64,000 bases of DNA from Sarcophilus harrisii (lineage: Eukaryota > Chordata > Mammalia > Dasyuromorphia > Dasyuridae): positions 248,001-312,000 of the forward strand of contig NC_045430.1 in the NCBI RefSeq assembly GCF_902635505.1. Reading direction: 5' to 3'. Position numbers and translations under genes: made by a program. Below, piece after piece: positions 1-10,225 of this stretch (its first letter is position 1; each line of letters starts with the position of its first letter). The notes beneath the pieces are model-generated. The model was not told where the DNA came from. It searched no databases and was given only the letters and a program-made list of their open reading frames with translations.

Positions 1-1180
1 TAGTGTTTAACCTTGAACGTCAAACTTTTTAGTGAGTCCTTTGGTTGAGACGATGAAAACAATTAACAAAGTGCTCTGGAAAAGTCAAAGCTACCTCAAT
101 GAGCCTTGATGGTGGCTTTTCCTGGCAAACCCACTTTGCCTTTGTCTAAAGGGCCTCTCCCTCTCCCGGAGGCTGGCTCTCTCCTATCCAGTCTATGTGT
201 GGCCTGGTGATCCAGTATGTATAGGACCAGGATTGTTCATCTGCAAAAGGATCCCTGAGTTAGGGTGCAGGCAGGTCATGGACCACCTGTAATGTTTCAG
301 GGTAAAACAATTCCCAGCCGTGTGCAGGGGAGAAACTCCCTACATTAGCATCCTGTTTACAGCATAAAACCCCAGGCAGTCAGAGCAGATAACCCACATG
401 GTACTCCATAAACAATCTGCTTCTTTAGAAAAAGAGAGAGAAGTGAAGGGGGGAGGAGAGTAGGGGTGCGGAAAGGGGAGAGAAACACCTTGGACAAGGG
501 AGAGAGAAGATATAAATGAGAGCAAGGTGGTTTTTCTTCTAGGAAACCATGTTAGCAATTGTGGCCTCCTTGAAATCTTTATAGAAATTGCCACAGTGCT
601 CAGAGGGCACTCGATTTGAGCCTCCAATAAAAATAGCTGGCTTGGGGATTTCTGCAGCAAGCCCCAAGATCTTGGGCTTCCTTTTATCAGTCAAACTTGG
701 GGGGCAAGAAGATCCTGGAGGGTGTAGGGTAGCCCATGCCCCAACCTCAAGCAGTTCTGCAAAGTTCTCTGAGATCTTTCCAATCCTGAAGTCCCAGCTA
801 GATTTCTAAGCCTTGAATGGGGATGTAAACGAGCTATTACTGAAATTATTTGATGCTGATTCAGAAAGGGAACAGCTTGGAAGAGAAAAAATCACAATGG
901 TGGATAAATCTAAGAATTTAATTATTGGTAGGAGAAGGTTGTAATCTTCTGGAATGGTCAAAGTTTGGAAAATGGAAAGCATTTTGGCAGGAATTAGATT
1001 TAGAATAACACCTTACACCCGAGATATTCCTGAGCACTGTCCCAGATATAAATATGTGAGCAAGGTCAAATAAAGGGAATGTCTGCATTACCTAGACAGA
1101 AAGCAATTTCTGAATATTTCTCTCTTATGCCTTTTTGCCCACAAATTATAGCCAAAGAATGAGTTCAGATTCTAAGAATG
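1..1180. repeat. Duplicon A, left non-coding block (R block)
   Basis: This stretch has no gene I recognise. It is one of four copies of the same block; the others are near 13,340-14,460, 35,555-36,670 and 46,455-47,400. Shared landmarks are the AAAAGTCAAAGC stretch near 80, the GGTAAAACAATTCC stretch near 301, and GGTCAAATAAAGG near 1,065. The left end is cut by the window edge. Short reading frames here differ between copies and are not credible genes. Confidence 0.85.
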
Positions 1181-2551
1181 GGGTTTAGAGTGGTGATTAA
1201 GGGTGTGAAGTGTGGATTAGGCAAAAGAAAGCCAGGGTGACAAAGCCTGCTTTTTCCCTTTGGGCCTGCAGGATTGAGGACTTTAGTGTTCACTCTCCTT
1301 TGGTGCAGAAGCACTGGCTCTTGGACCTTCATCTTTACCTCAGAATCTCAGGGGTAGAACTACCCTGGCGCCAGGTTACTGTGGGGCTCGGGCCAATAAC
1401 CCTTGTGGTACATGTAGGGCTTCCCCAAACTCCCAAGGGCGGTGTGTCCTGAACTCCCAAAACACGGTCTTACGGGATGCTCAAAGCTCCAGCAAAGGTA
1501 GGCTAGTGTTTCCAGACGCGCTTGTACTGAGGGATGGGGCTCCCCAAATGCTTTTGGGGTGGAACTTCCAAAAAGAAGGAAGTTCCTCACATCCTAAAGG
1601 AGTGGGGGTGTGGTTCCCCGGAGTCTTTGTGGCCTAGGGGCGAGGTTCTCTAAATCACCTTGGAGACTTGAGGTTCTCAGAAGCCCTAGCACTGAGCAGG
1701 AAGCCGACCTCTACTCCACTTCGTATTGTTCCATCCTTAAAGACTAGACCTGGATGCGACCTGAGTGGGTATTTTTACAGCTCCAATACGGTATGTAGAG
1801 GCCAGGTCTCAGTTAACAGCAATGGGGTGGGTGGCAAGTGGACCCCAAGTTAGAGACATCTTGGACTGCATCAGTGCGGAAGGTATTGACCAAACTCGGC
1901 TCCTCGTGGGGCCGGATTAGTGCGGGCAGTGCCGCTGGGCTCCCTCCCCTCACCTTAGTTGCCTGAGCCCATACACTTTGGGTTCAGATGCAGGTTCAGA
2001 TGGGGGAGCCCAGTTTACAGCCAAGCCGGCCAGGGACTCTCGGCCCCTTGGTTTCAGGAGCTGCAGACCCTGCAGCCGCTCAAACCAAAGCCCTTTGGAG
2101 TACATTACTGTGGAGGAGCATGGCCTGTAAAAAGAGTTAGCACTATTCTGTGGCCTCCTAGAGCCTTCGGGATTGACCCAGGGTCTTCTGTTTTGGGGTT
2201 TGAGAAGGGAGCCAGTGAATCCGAGAGTGTTTTGGAGAAGCCAGCCAGAATGGAAGACCCTGGAGCCCAAGTGCTCTAATGGGTTTGGAATTGGTCAGCA
2301 AGAGCCAGGAGATTGAGAGATTTCCAGTATCTGAAGTTCTGTCCTTGGGGGGAGGGTTGAACCTTGTTCAGCTGGGTCCCAGAGAGTTGAAAGGGGGGTG
2401 GGGAAGAGGATTGGCAAAGAATTGAAACTGGAGGCCAGAGGAAAGTCTTCCTCCTGAGAGGTGATCGCCTGTGAAATGGGCTGACTTCTTGTAGCTTTTT
2501 CCTTGCAGCCTGGAAAGTGACTAGATTCCAAATGAGCCCTTCCCAGTTCTC
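1180..2551 (+). promoter_or_regulatory. GC-rich leader of Ras-like copy A
   Basis: This block precedes each of the four Ras-like frames (also 5,005-6,355, 14,460-15,877 and 36,668-38,054). It has GC-box and CACCC-like motifs in its middle third. A potential splice donor GTATGT begins at 1,791 and a pyrimidine-rich acceptor ends at 2,508, 43 bases before the ATG. The same pair recurs in the other copies. That suggests a 5' leader intron, but transcription is unproven and copy A is itself broken. Confidence 0.4.
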
Positions 2552-3176
2552 ATGGCTTCTTGTGTCCATACCTCCATCTGTGATTCAGAAAGACAGAGAA
2601 CCAAGATGTGTAAGTTGGCGGTGATGGGCACCTGCTCTGTGGACAAGAGTGCACTAACCATACAGTTTAGTAGGAATCATTTTGTGACCGAGTATGACCC
2701 CACGACCCAAGATTTCTACAGTAAGGATACGGTGGTGGACAGAGCGGTACCAGCTGGACATCATGGATACCACAGGCAATGGAGCATTTTATTATCTAAA
2801 GGATGAGTCCATAAGCTGGGGAGAAGGCTTCCTCTTAGTCTATGTAGTGAATGACCGCCACTCTTTTGAGAATGTGAATTTCTTCTGGGACTTTCTGCAG
2901 TGGCTCAAGGGCACCGCCCCTGTGCCCGTGGTGTTGGTGGCAAACAAAGTAGACATGACTGACAGGCTGGTGGACCCCACACTGGGCCAGGAGGTGGTCA
3001 GGAGATTCAGAGTCCCTTATGTGGAGACATCAGCCAAGACTGGGCAAGGTGTGGAGCAAGCCTTCCATGAGCTGGTTCGAGAAATTCGGAGGATCCAAGC
3101 TGAGGAGTAACTCAAGATTCTCCCTAATACTGAATAGAGGGAGGCCAGTGGGTACAAGTGTTGTACAATCCAGTGA
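2552..3176 (+). pseudogene. Ras-family GTPase copy A, broken
   Basis: This is a Ras-like G-domain copy aligned end to end with the intact copy at 6,356. A 2-base loss near 2,745, just after the VVD codons, shifts the frame, so the first frame ends at 2,806 and the true frame resumes downstream through NKVD and ETSAK. A TAA ends that second frame at 3,110, before the tail; the same TAA is present in the copy at 15,878. The P-loop reads GTCSVDKS, so the glycine before the catalytic lysine is aspartate (Ras position 15). The remnant of the CAAX region is still readable up to 3,176. No introns interrupt the frame. I judge it a dead sister of the copy at 15,878, with which it also shares a SINE insertion downstream. 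Confidence 0.85.
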
Positions 3177-3447
3177 GCAGCTACACCCTTACCCTGATCC
3201 TGCCCCCTAATTCCCCTCTCACCTGGCCAAGAATACTCTAAAATCCCCTAGCCACTCCCCAGCATTCAAGACCTTCATCTGAACACTTCCTTCTGCCTGC
3301 TCTTCACTGCCAAGCCCTTTGGGGCCTTATAAGGATTTTCCCAGGAACCACTTGGAGGGACCTGTCTGTGTTTCTATATTAAGAGTTTTGTTTTGGATTT
3401 TTGCTTTTGTTTCCCCTTTTGAGCAGGAATGACTACCTCAGTGCCTG
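3177..3447 (+). other. Presumed 3' untranslated part of Ras-like copy A
   Basis: The sequence after the Ras tail is shared by all four copies and holds no frame of its own. It is interrupted at 3,448 by a solo LTR; the interrupted sequence resumes at 4,024. Confidence 0.5.
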
Positions 3448-4023
3448 TGTTATGTCACAGTTCTCTTTAACTGTTCTGACTTGGTTTCCCCTGAACTAGT
3501 TTCCTTTGTCTCAGTTTCCTTAGCTGTTCTGTTCAATCCCCTTAGTCGTAAAAACCCCACTCTAGTCCATTAAGGTTGGGAACCGTTTACTCTAAGGTTA
3601 TATATTGCTAGCAAGATAAACAAGAGAGCAGATCCCCTGTCCTCAAGAATTTACAATATCCCTCTGAAATATTCCAAGATACCTCACTGACATCTTTATC
3701 TCTGGGTATTCAGACATCTTGTCTCTGGGCTTTTAGGAGTTATGGTCTCCCCCCAACCTGACAGAAGCCTTCCCGCTTTTTGGGGGGGCGGTCTTTGTCT
3801 CTAGGGTTATTTAAAGGAAGAGGCCGCTCTTATTCGGGGATGCTTCATTCTTTGAGATGACAGCCCTGGGCCAACATGGATTCCTTGGTCCCAGTATATC
3901 TTTATCTCTATCTGACTGGATAATTTGAGACGAGAGTCCTGTCCAGTCAATTATACTCTCCAATTAATAAACTGTTGAAAACTCTCTAATCTCTCTCCTG
4001 CCTCAGTTTTCTCCGGCATTAAA
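3448..4023 (+). mobile_element. Solo LTR of an endogenous retrovirus (ERV class I-like)
   Basis: The element begins with TGTT and is flanked by a 4-base target-site duplication CCTG (3,444-3,447 and 4,024-4,027). The empty site is visible in the other duplicons, for example at about 16,770. It has CT-rich repeats at its 5' end, an AATAAA-type signal near 3,966 and a conserved end CTCTAATCTCTCTC...CCGGCATT. Related LTRs lie at 48,376 and 51,984. A 4-base duplication fits gammaretrovirus-like (class I) elements. It is a fossil with no internal region, and it is younger than the duplication because only unit A carries it. Confidence 0.85.
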
Positions 4024-4891
4024 CCTGGGTATCCTGAACAGGCAAGGAAAGACTCCATTCCTCCTTGAGTGCACAGCCTCCCCCCTGTCTCTCAGCTTGC
4101 CAGAGGCTCCAGAGACAGCCAGCTCCCTGGAGGCTTTATGTCCAGTCTGGCCCTCATCTTCAGCAGCCTCCTCTGCCTTCCTGGAAGCTGTGTGTGGGGT
4201 TTTTTTACTGGACTTTCCCCTGCTCCCCCAATCAAGACCCTGCTTCCAGAGACCAGGGCAAATGTTTCTCCTTCCTGCCCCTGGGCTTGGTGTAATTGCT
4301 GTCTGGTCACCACCAGACCACCAGACAGGAGACCCCTGTCTCCTCCCGAATACCTTGTTTGTGGTGTTAGTGAGGAGCCCTGCTCTGAAGTGGTTCCCAT
4401 TCATTGATCCTCAAGAGCAGATTGGGGGAATATGGTTTTTTTTTTGTTTGTTTGTTTTTTTTTTGTTACTCATGTTGAGCATGTTTGTTCTCAACTTGCT
4501 TATCATCTAGAGCACTTTTTTTTTGTTCTTCTTTCATTTTCTTTTTTTTTCCTGAGGCCATTTGGGTTAAATGACTTGGCCAGGGCCACACTGTGGGGAA
4601 GTGTTAAGTGTCTGAAGCCATATTTGAATTCTAGTCTTCCAGAGTTTGGGGCTTCCTAGAGTTCCTGAGTCAGCCCCTGAGTTTGGGGCTGGTGGTGTAA
4701 CCTTTGCCCACCTAGCTGCTCCTTGGAGCACTTTGGATAACTATGAGGGGCTGGAGTGGAATGGGGCTGCCTCCTACCAGCAGGATGCCTTTGGACATAA
4801 GTGCCATTAAAATTATAATTTCTGTTTTAGCAGCCAGATAAAGCCCTTTAGACATTGCAAGTTGAATTACTTTAATTGCCTCCAAGATATA
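4024..4891 (+). repeat. Duplicon A, 3' block
   Basis: This continues the shared 3' block seen at 7,250, 16,775 and 38,940. Several 70-140 codon frames on both strands shift between copies and carry no family signature, so I do not call genes. Near 4,800-4,890 it contains a stretch conserved in units A, C and D (AAATTATAATTTCTGTTTTAG). After 4,891 it departs from the other units. Confidence 0.7.
4519..4725 (-). mobile_element. tRNA-derived marsupial SINE, shared with unit C
   Basis: On the reverse strand this has the GCAGCTAGGTGG-type head and the CAAATCTGGCTTCAGACAC-type body of the common marsupial SINE, with its poly-A side as T runs at 4,515-4,550. It is flanked by GAGCACTTT at 4,510-4,518 and 4,726-4,734. 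Unit C has the same insertion at the same site, and unit D has the empty site at about 39,400. Confidence 0.85.
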
Positions 4892-4937
4892 AAGGAAAAA
4901 GGCGAGGTTGTCCAGAGTCCTTGTGGAGAAGGATGGA
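4892..4937 (-). repeat. Inverted copy of a segment at 19,281-19,326
   Basis: The reverse complement of these 46 bases matches 19,281-19,326 with three differences by eye. It sits at the junction where unit A leaves the shared sequence and before unit B begins near 4,990, so it may mark an inversion or a template switch during array growth. Confidence 0.7.
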
Positions 4938-5004
4938 GGGCGGAATGAAATTTGGAGGTGGAAACAGAAGCACAGAGACAATGAGGAGTTCTGGGGATAA
5001 GAAT

Positions 5005-6355
5005 GGGGTGATTAAGGATGTGAAGTGCGGATTAGGCAAAAGTAAGCCAGGGTGACAAAGCTTTTCCCCTGGGGCCTGCAGGACTGGGGACTTTAGTGCG
5101 CACTATCCTTTGGTGCAGAAGCACTGGCTCTTTGGACCTTCATCCTTACCTCAGAATCCCAGGGGCAGAACTACCCTGGCCCCAGGCTACATTGTGGGGC
5201 TGGAGCCAATAACCCTTGTGGTACATGTAGGGCTTCCCCAAACTGCCAAGGGTGGGGTTTTCTGAGATCCCAAAACACGACCTTGCGGGATGCTCAAAGC
5301 TCCGCCAAAGGTAGGCTAGTGTTCCCTGAGGCGCTTGTACTGAGGGGTGGGAGTCCCGAAAAACTTTTTGGGTGGAGCTTTCAAAATGAAGTAATTTCCT
5401 CACATCCCAATGGAGTGGGGGCGTGGTTCCCGGGAGTTTTGGCCCCTAGAGGCGGGGTTCCCCAAATCACCCTGGAGATCTGGGGTTCCCTTAAGCCTTT
5501 ACAGTTTGCAGGAGGCAGGCTTCTACTTCTCTGTGTTTCTGAGGAGTTCCGCCCTTCAAGATTAGACCTGAATGTCAACTGAAGGGGTATTTTTACAGCT
5601 CCGAGAGGGTATGTAGGGGCCAGCTCTCAGTTAACAACAATGGGGTGGGTGGCAAGTAGACCCCAAGTTAGTGCCATGTTGGACTGGATCAATGCGGGAG
5701 GCTTTGGCTCAGCTCGGCTCCTCGTGGGGCCGGAATAGTGCGGGCAGTGCCACTGAGCTCGCCTCCCCTGCCCCCATCTTAGCTGCCTGAGCCCATACAA
5801 TTTGGGCTGTATCATTGCAGGTTCAGATGGGGGAACCCAGTTTGAAGCCAAGCGGGCCAGAAACTCTAGGCCCCTTTTATGCAAGAGCTGTAGACCCTGC
5901 AGCCGCCCAAACCAAACCCCTTTGGGCTACATTACTGTGGAGGAGCATGGCCTGCAGAAAGAGTTAGCATTATTCTTGCCTCCTAAGACCTTTCTGAATT
6001 GACCCCGGGGTCTTGGAAGGGCGCCAGTGAATCCGAGAGTGTCTTGGAGAAGCCAGCCAGAATGGGAGAGCCTGGAGCCCATGTGCTCTAATGGGTTTAG
6101 AATTGGTCAGAAGAGCCAGGGCATTGAGAGATTTCCAGTATCTGAAGTTCTGTCCCTGGGGGGAGGGTTGAGTCTTGTTTAGCTAAGCCCCAGAGAACTG
6201 ACAGGGGGCGGGGAAGAGGATTGGCAAAGAAGCCCACTGAGACTGGAGCAGGGAGAAAAGTCTTCCTCCTCAGAAGTGACCTCCTGTGAAATGGAGCCCC
6301 TTCCTTTGCAGCCTGGAAAGTAGATTAGAGACCACTTGAGCCCTTCCCAGTTCTC
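5005..6355 (+). promoter_or_regulatory. GC-rich leader of Ras-like copy B, with potential 5' intron
   Basis: The GC-box-like motif GGGGGCGTGG lies at 5,417-5,426, with a GGCGGGG motif near 5,451. A strong donor-like site GAGAGG|GTATGT has its GT at 5,609, and an acceptor CTTCCTTTGCAG ends at 6,311, 44 bases before the ATG. The same donor and acceptor positions occur in the other three copies. Read together they suggest a non-coding first exon and a roughly 700-base leader intron. This is inferred from sequence pattern only. Confidence 0.45.
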
Positions 6356-6982
6356 ATGACTTCTTGTGTTCATACCTCCATAGGTGATCCAGACAGACGC
6401 AAAACCAAGATGTATAAGTTAGTAGTGATGGGCACCTGTTCTGTGGGCAAAACTGCACTGACCATGCAGTTTACTGAGAATCATTTTGTGACCGAGTATG
6501 ACCCCACCATCCAACGTTTCTACCATAAACAAACAGTGGTGGACAAAAAGCCGTACCAGCTGCGCATAGTGGATACCACAGGCAATGAAGAGTATTGCCC
6601 TCTGAGGGACCTTAACATTTGCTGGGGAGAGGGCTTCCTCTTGGTTTATGCAGTGAATGACCTCCACTCTTTTGAGAATGTGAATGTCTTCTGGGACCGT
6701 CTGCAGAGCTTCAAGGGCATCAACTGTGTACCCGTGGTGTTGGTGGCCAACAAAGTAGATGGGACTGACAGGCTGGTGGACCCTACACGGGGCAAGGAGA
6801 TGGCCAGGAATTTAGGGGTCCCATACGTGGAGACATCAGCCAAGACTGGACAAGGTGTGGAGCAAGCCTTCCATGAGCTGGTTGGTGAAATTCGTAGGAT
6901 CCGAGCTGAGGAGGCGCTCAAGAGATTCTCTAATACAGAGCAGAGGGAGGCCTGTGGGCGCAAGTGTTGCACAATCCAGTGA
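6356..6982 (+). CDS. Intact Ras-family small GTPase, copy B (208 aa)
   Basis: This is an intronless frame for a Ras-subfamily G domain with no gap relative to H-Ras apart from a 16-residue N-terminal extension. The P-loop GTCSVGKT is at residues 26-33, switch I EYDPTIQRFY at 47-56, DTTGNEEY at 73-80, NKVD at 132-135 and ETSAK at 159-163. The tail ends KCCTIQ: a CAAX-type cysteine at 205 with another cysteine beside it, so prenylation and membrane attachment are likely. In Ras numbering, position 12 is Cys, 13 Ser, 59 Thr and 61 Asn, changes that in Ras reduce GTP hydrolysis. Switch I has Gln37 and Arg38 in place of Glu and Asp, so classic effector binding may differ. Translation may start at the first Met or at Met19, which has the better context and gives a Ras-sized 190 residues. 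The closest relatives are the H/K/N-Ras group; exact orthology is not assigned. It is probably an old retrocopy. Confidence 0.8.
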   Translation: MTSCVHTSIGDPDRRKTKMYKLVVMGTCSVGKTALTMQFTENHFVTEYDPTIQRFYHKQTVVDKKPYQLRIVDTTGNEEYCPLRDLNICWGEGFLLVYAVNDLHSFENVNVFWDRLQSFKGINCVPVVLVANKVDGTDRLVDPTRGKEMARNLGVPYVETSAKTGQGVEQAFHELVGEIRRIRAEEALKRFSNTEQREACGRKCCTIQ

Positions 6983-7690
6983 GCAGGTACACACTTACCC
7001 TGATCCTGCCCCCTAATTCCCCTCTCACCTGGCCTAGAATACCTCCAAATCCCCTAGCCACTCCCCAGCCTTCAACAACTTCATCTGTACCCTTCCTTCT
7101 GCCTGCTCTTCACTGCCAAGCCATTTGGGGCATGATGAGGATTTCTCCAGGATCCTCTTGGAGGGATCCGTCTGTGTTTCTATGTTAACATATTTGTGTT
7201 GGATTTTTGCTTTTGTTTCCCCGTTTGAGCAGGAATGACCACCTCAATGCCTGGATATCCTGAACAGGCAAGAAAAAACTCCATTCCACCTTAAGTGCAC
7301 AGCCTCCCCCAGCTTCTCTGCCTGCCAGAGGCCCCAGAGACAGCCAGCTCCCTGGCTGCTTTCTGTCTAATCTGCCCTCATCTTCAGCTGCCTCCTCTGC
7401 CTTCCTGGAGGCTGTGTGTGAATTTTCTTTATTGGGATTTCCCCTGCTCTCCCAACAGAGATGCTGCCTCTGGAGACCAGGGCACAAGTGATTCTCCCTC
7501 CTGCCCCTGGGCTTGCTATAATTGCTGTCTGGAGCCAGGGCCCCACCCCTGTCTCCCCCAGAAGACCTTGTTGGTGGTGTTGGCGAGGAGCCCTGCTCTG
7601 AAGTGGTCCGCATTTAGTGATGCTCAAGGCCAGATTGGGGGAATATGATTTTTTTTTTGTTATTCACATTGTGTGTTCTTATTCTCAATT
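6983..7690 (+). repeat. Duplicon B, 3' block
   Basis: This is the shared block downstream of the Ras frames and the likely 3' untranslated region. It leaves the pattern of units A, C and D near 7,685 and joins directly to the block otherwise found after the VENTX-like relics. An AATAAA lies at 7,712-7,717. Overlapping frames of 60-140 codons carry no recognised family. Confidence 0.65.
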
Positions 7691-8608
7691 TGCATATCTT
7701 ATTATCGTGATAATAAATATTACCAGTTACATTCTATATGTATTTCTTTTCTCCCTTGGTTGAGTCCCTTCTTTCTCTACTCCTCCCTTTCCTCTACAAT
7801 GCTTTCCTTGTCTGCTACAGTTGTTACAGAATATTGTTATTTGATTGTGTACTCTAAGCTGGCCTGAAAAGTTAGAGAAGCCCTGAATTTATATCGCGAG
7901 AATCTGAATCTGTTCCATCTGACAAGTAGCACCACTATCCTGGCCAAGAGATTCTATATAGTAGGCCCTGGTCACAAAGATGAGTAAAAGGTACAAGAGA
8001 TGTGGAACAGGAGAGAAGACATGGCTCATGGAGAATGCCCTTAACTTTTTTTTCCTGTAGAAATGAGGTATAAGGTTCTTAGCTGAGGGAGGGAAGCAAG
8101 GAAAGGGTTGAAGAGGGGTGAGCAGGTTTGGGAGATCTGCTGTGGAGAGTGAGAGAGTGAGCCAATGAGGGTGATCTATCTTCTTGGAGTCTCAGGGGAG
8201 AGTTGAGTGCCAGGTGGATTCCAAGGGTATCCAAGGAGGATGAACATCTGTGGTGTGAGGGTTTACCAAATGGTTCTGAGTACATTGATAGTGTTACAGG
8301 GGTCCTCAAACTAGGGCCAGATGCGGCAGCTGAGGACGATTATCCCCCTCCCCCAGGGCTATGAAGTTTCTCTATTTAAAGGCCCACAAAACAAAGTTTT
8401 TGTTTTTACTATAGCCGGCCCTCCAACAGTCTGAGGGACAGTGAACTGGCCCCCTATTTAAAAAGTCTGAGGACCCCTGGACTGTTACACCTTGAATGTC
8501 AAACTTTTTTAGTAAGTCATTTGGTTGAGAGGATAAAAACAATTGGCAAAGTGCTTTGCAAGTCAAAGCATTACAGAAATGCTAACTATCCTAACTTCTG
8601 CAGAGGGA
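7691..8608. repeat. Shared non-coding P block, copy 1 of 5
   Basis: The copies of this block lie near 8,040, 13,006, 21,242, 35,221 and 46,112, each with the GAGGGTGATCT and GGGGAGAGTTGAGTGCC landmarks. I see no gene here. This copy alone is interrupted by the hAT element at 8,297. Confidence 0.8.
8297..8479. mobile_element. Non-autonomous hAT DNA transposon (MITE)
   Basis: It has perfect 12-base terminal inverted repeats CAGGGGTCCTCA (8,297-8,308) and TGAGGACCCCTG (8,468-8,479). The flanking 8-base duplications are TAGTGTTA (8,289-8,296) and GACTGTTA (8,480-8,487), six of eight identical. The empty site is seen in the other P-block copies, for example near 21,490. At 183 bp it has no transposase. 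The termini fit the hAT/Charlie group known in opossum, but the subfamily name is not certain. Confidence 0.85.
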
Positions 8609-8802
8609 ACTAGATGGCACAGTGTAAACCCTGAGTCTAAATCCAGCCCCAGAAACTTTGTAGCTGGGTGACTCTGGCACTTTAGGCATCCTTAATCCCC
8701 TGCCCCTGGAGAAGGAAACGGAATCCGCTCCAGTATCTTTGCCAAGAAAATCCCAGGGACAGCGACCTATGGGGCCACAGAGTCACTGAACAACAGTAAC
8801 GG
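8609..8802 (+). mobile_element. Marsupial SINE fragment
   Basis: The body CAGCCCCAGAAACTTTGTAGCTG and the tail CCAGTATCTTTGCCAAGAAAA followed by GGGCCACAGAGTCACTGAACAACA match the widespread tRNA-derived marsupial SINE family from memory. The same insertion is present in the paralogous block at 21,688-21,888, so it predates that duplication. Confidence 0.7.
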
Positions 8803-9862
8803 CAAGACTCAAAGAGCTCCGAGGTTTTTCAGGGGCATTAAAGGCAATCCTCTAGGGATAAGAGACAGAGAGAGCTACAACTTCCGCTCCAAAGCCCAGC
8901 ATAGGTGAGTGTCTGCGGCGGGATCTGAATTCCGGTCTCTGACTACAAGCTAAACCTTTCCTCTGGCAGGGAAGAGAGAGGGATTCCCCGGGACTGAGAG
9001 ACACAGAGCCTGGGGAGACAGTGAGAGCTTCAGACTCCAGCAGAGTTAGAGGGACGGCCTGGGGCAGGGACGTTGGGGCCCTTGGATCGGAGGCAAAATT
9101 GACCAGACTGGTTGGAAGAGGTTACAGACACAGGTAGAAGGCACAGAAAGGTGCTGAGAGAAGAGGTTACAGACACAGGTAGAAGGCACAGAAAGGTGCT
9201 GAGAGAAGTGTGTGAGGGCACCGTATATACACACACACACATACACACCCTTCCCTACCTAGTCCTCTGGGGCTTCCTGCTTCCTGCACACAGAGGTCGG
9301 TACCGGCCCCTTTTCCCTGGCGGGACAAAGAAAAACTGACCTGGAAAGAGGCTGAGGGAGGTATGGGGGAAGTGGGTAGGGGAGGGTTCTAGGAAAAGAC
9401 ATTGATTGGGAATGGAGGGAAAAGAAATAAGCACTGACTGAGGACTTACTGTGTGCCAGGTGATTTCTGGGAAGAGAGAGACATGGGGGTGGGGGCTAGA
9501 AGGAAGTAGTGGGGAAGGCAAAGGGGCTCTGGGCATGGTTTTGTCAAAAATAGAACCTGGAGAATGGGCCATCCCTGCCCCCCCACCACAGCTTCGGAGA
9601 GAACTCTTGCCAATCCTCATCCAAATCCTCATGGGACTGCTGAAGAAACTGAGGTAAATTAGTAACACAGAGAGTGAGAGATTCCCCAATCAAGTAAAAT
9701 CAAGTAAAAAAGTAAAAAAAGTTTTCTTTAAGGTAAAAATACTAGGCTTTGATCCACATTCAGTCTCCACTCTCCAGATGCTGACAGCACTTTCCATTAC
9801 AAGTTTATTGGAAAGGGCTTGAATCACCCCATTGTTGAAAATAGCCAAGTCCATCACTCAAT
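8803..9862. repeat. Q block, copy 1 of 2
   Basis: This non-coding block is paralogous to 21,889-23,026, with the landmark GAGGTCGGTACC at 9,292 and again at 22,423. A frame of 144 codons on the reverse strand is not kept in the other copy and is not called. Confidence 0.75.
9115..9204 (+). repeat. Local 45-bp tandem duplication
   Basis: A 45-base unit starting AAGAGGTTACAGACACAGG occurs twice head to tail. The paralogous place near 22,185 has one unit only, so the duplication is private to this copy. Confidence 0.85.
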
Positions 9863-9989
9863 CTTTTTTCCCTGATGCAATTAGGGTTAAGTGACTTAGC
9901 CAGTGTCACACAGCTGGGAAGTGTTAAGTGTCTGAAGCCAGATTTGAACTCAGAATCTCCTCACTTCAGTGCTGGTGCTCTAAGCACCA
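9863..9989 (-). mobile_element. tRNA-derived marsupial SINE
   Basis: The reverse strand shows the SINE body with the GTGTGACACTGGC and TTAACCCTAATTGC elements. A paralogous but more CpG-rich copy is at 23,027-23,150. Confidence 0.75.
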
Positions 9990-10195
9990 TAATCTTTTTG
10001 AGGCTGTGTACAGTGTTTTCCTGGTTCTGCTCACTTCCCTCAGCATGAGTCCATGAAAGTCTTTGAAGTTTTATTTGAAATCAGCCTGTTCAGCATTTCT
10101 CATAGACTAATAATATTTTGTTACATTAATATGCCATCGCTTGTTCAGCCATTCCCCAATGATGGGCAGCCGCTCAGTTTCCAGCTGAACTCCCT
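9990..10195 (-). mobile_element. L1 fragment (3' ORF2 region)
   Basis: The run of phrases CCTGGTTCTGCTCACTTC, AATAATATT and CAGCCATTCCCCAATGATGG is the antisense of the C-terminal part of marsupial L1 ORF2. It is short and broken. Confidence 0.75.
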
Positions 10196-10225
10196 TCTTT
10201 TGCTTGAGGGAGGTAGGAGATAGGA

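Noticed and set aside
4003-4404. Frames of 75-140 codons after each Ras copy
   Set aside because: They shift start, end and frame between copies and have no family signature; more likely 3' untranslated sequence.
6356-6982. RAP1B-derived copy, since RAP1B is near MDM2 in mammals
   Set aside because: ETSAKTGQGVEQAF, GEGFL and LDILDT (copy D) follow H/K/N-Ras, not the Rap patterns (ESSAKSKINV); only Thr61 in copy D is Rap-like.
9112-9339. Possible CRISPR-like or satellite array
   Set aside because: Only two copies of a 45-base unit; a simple local duplication.
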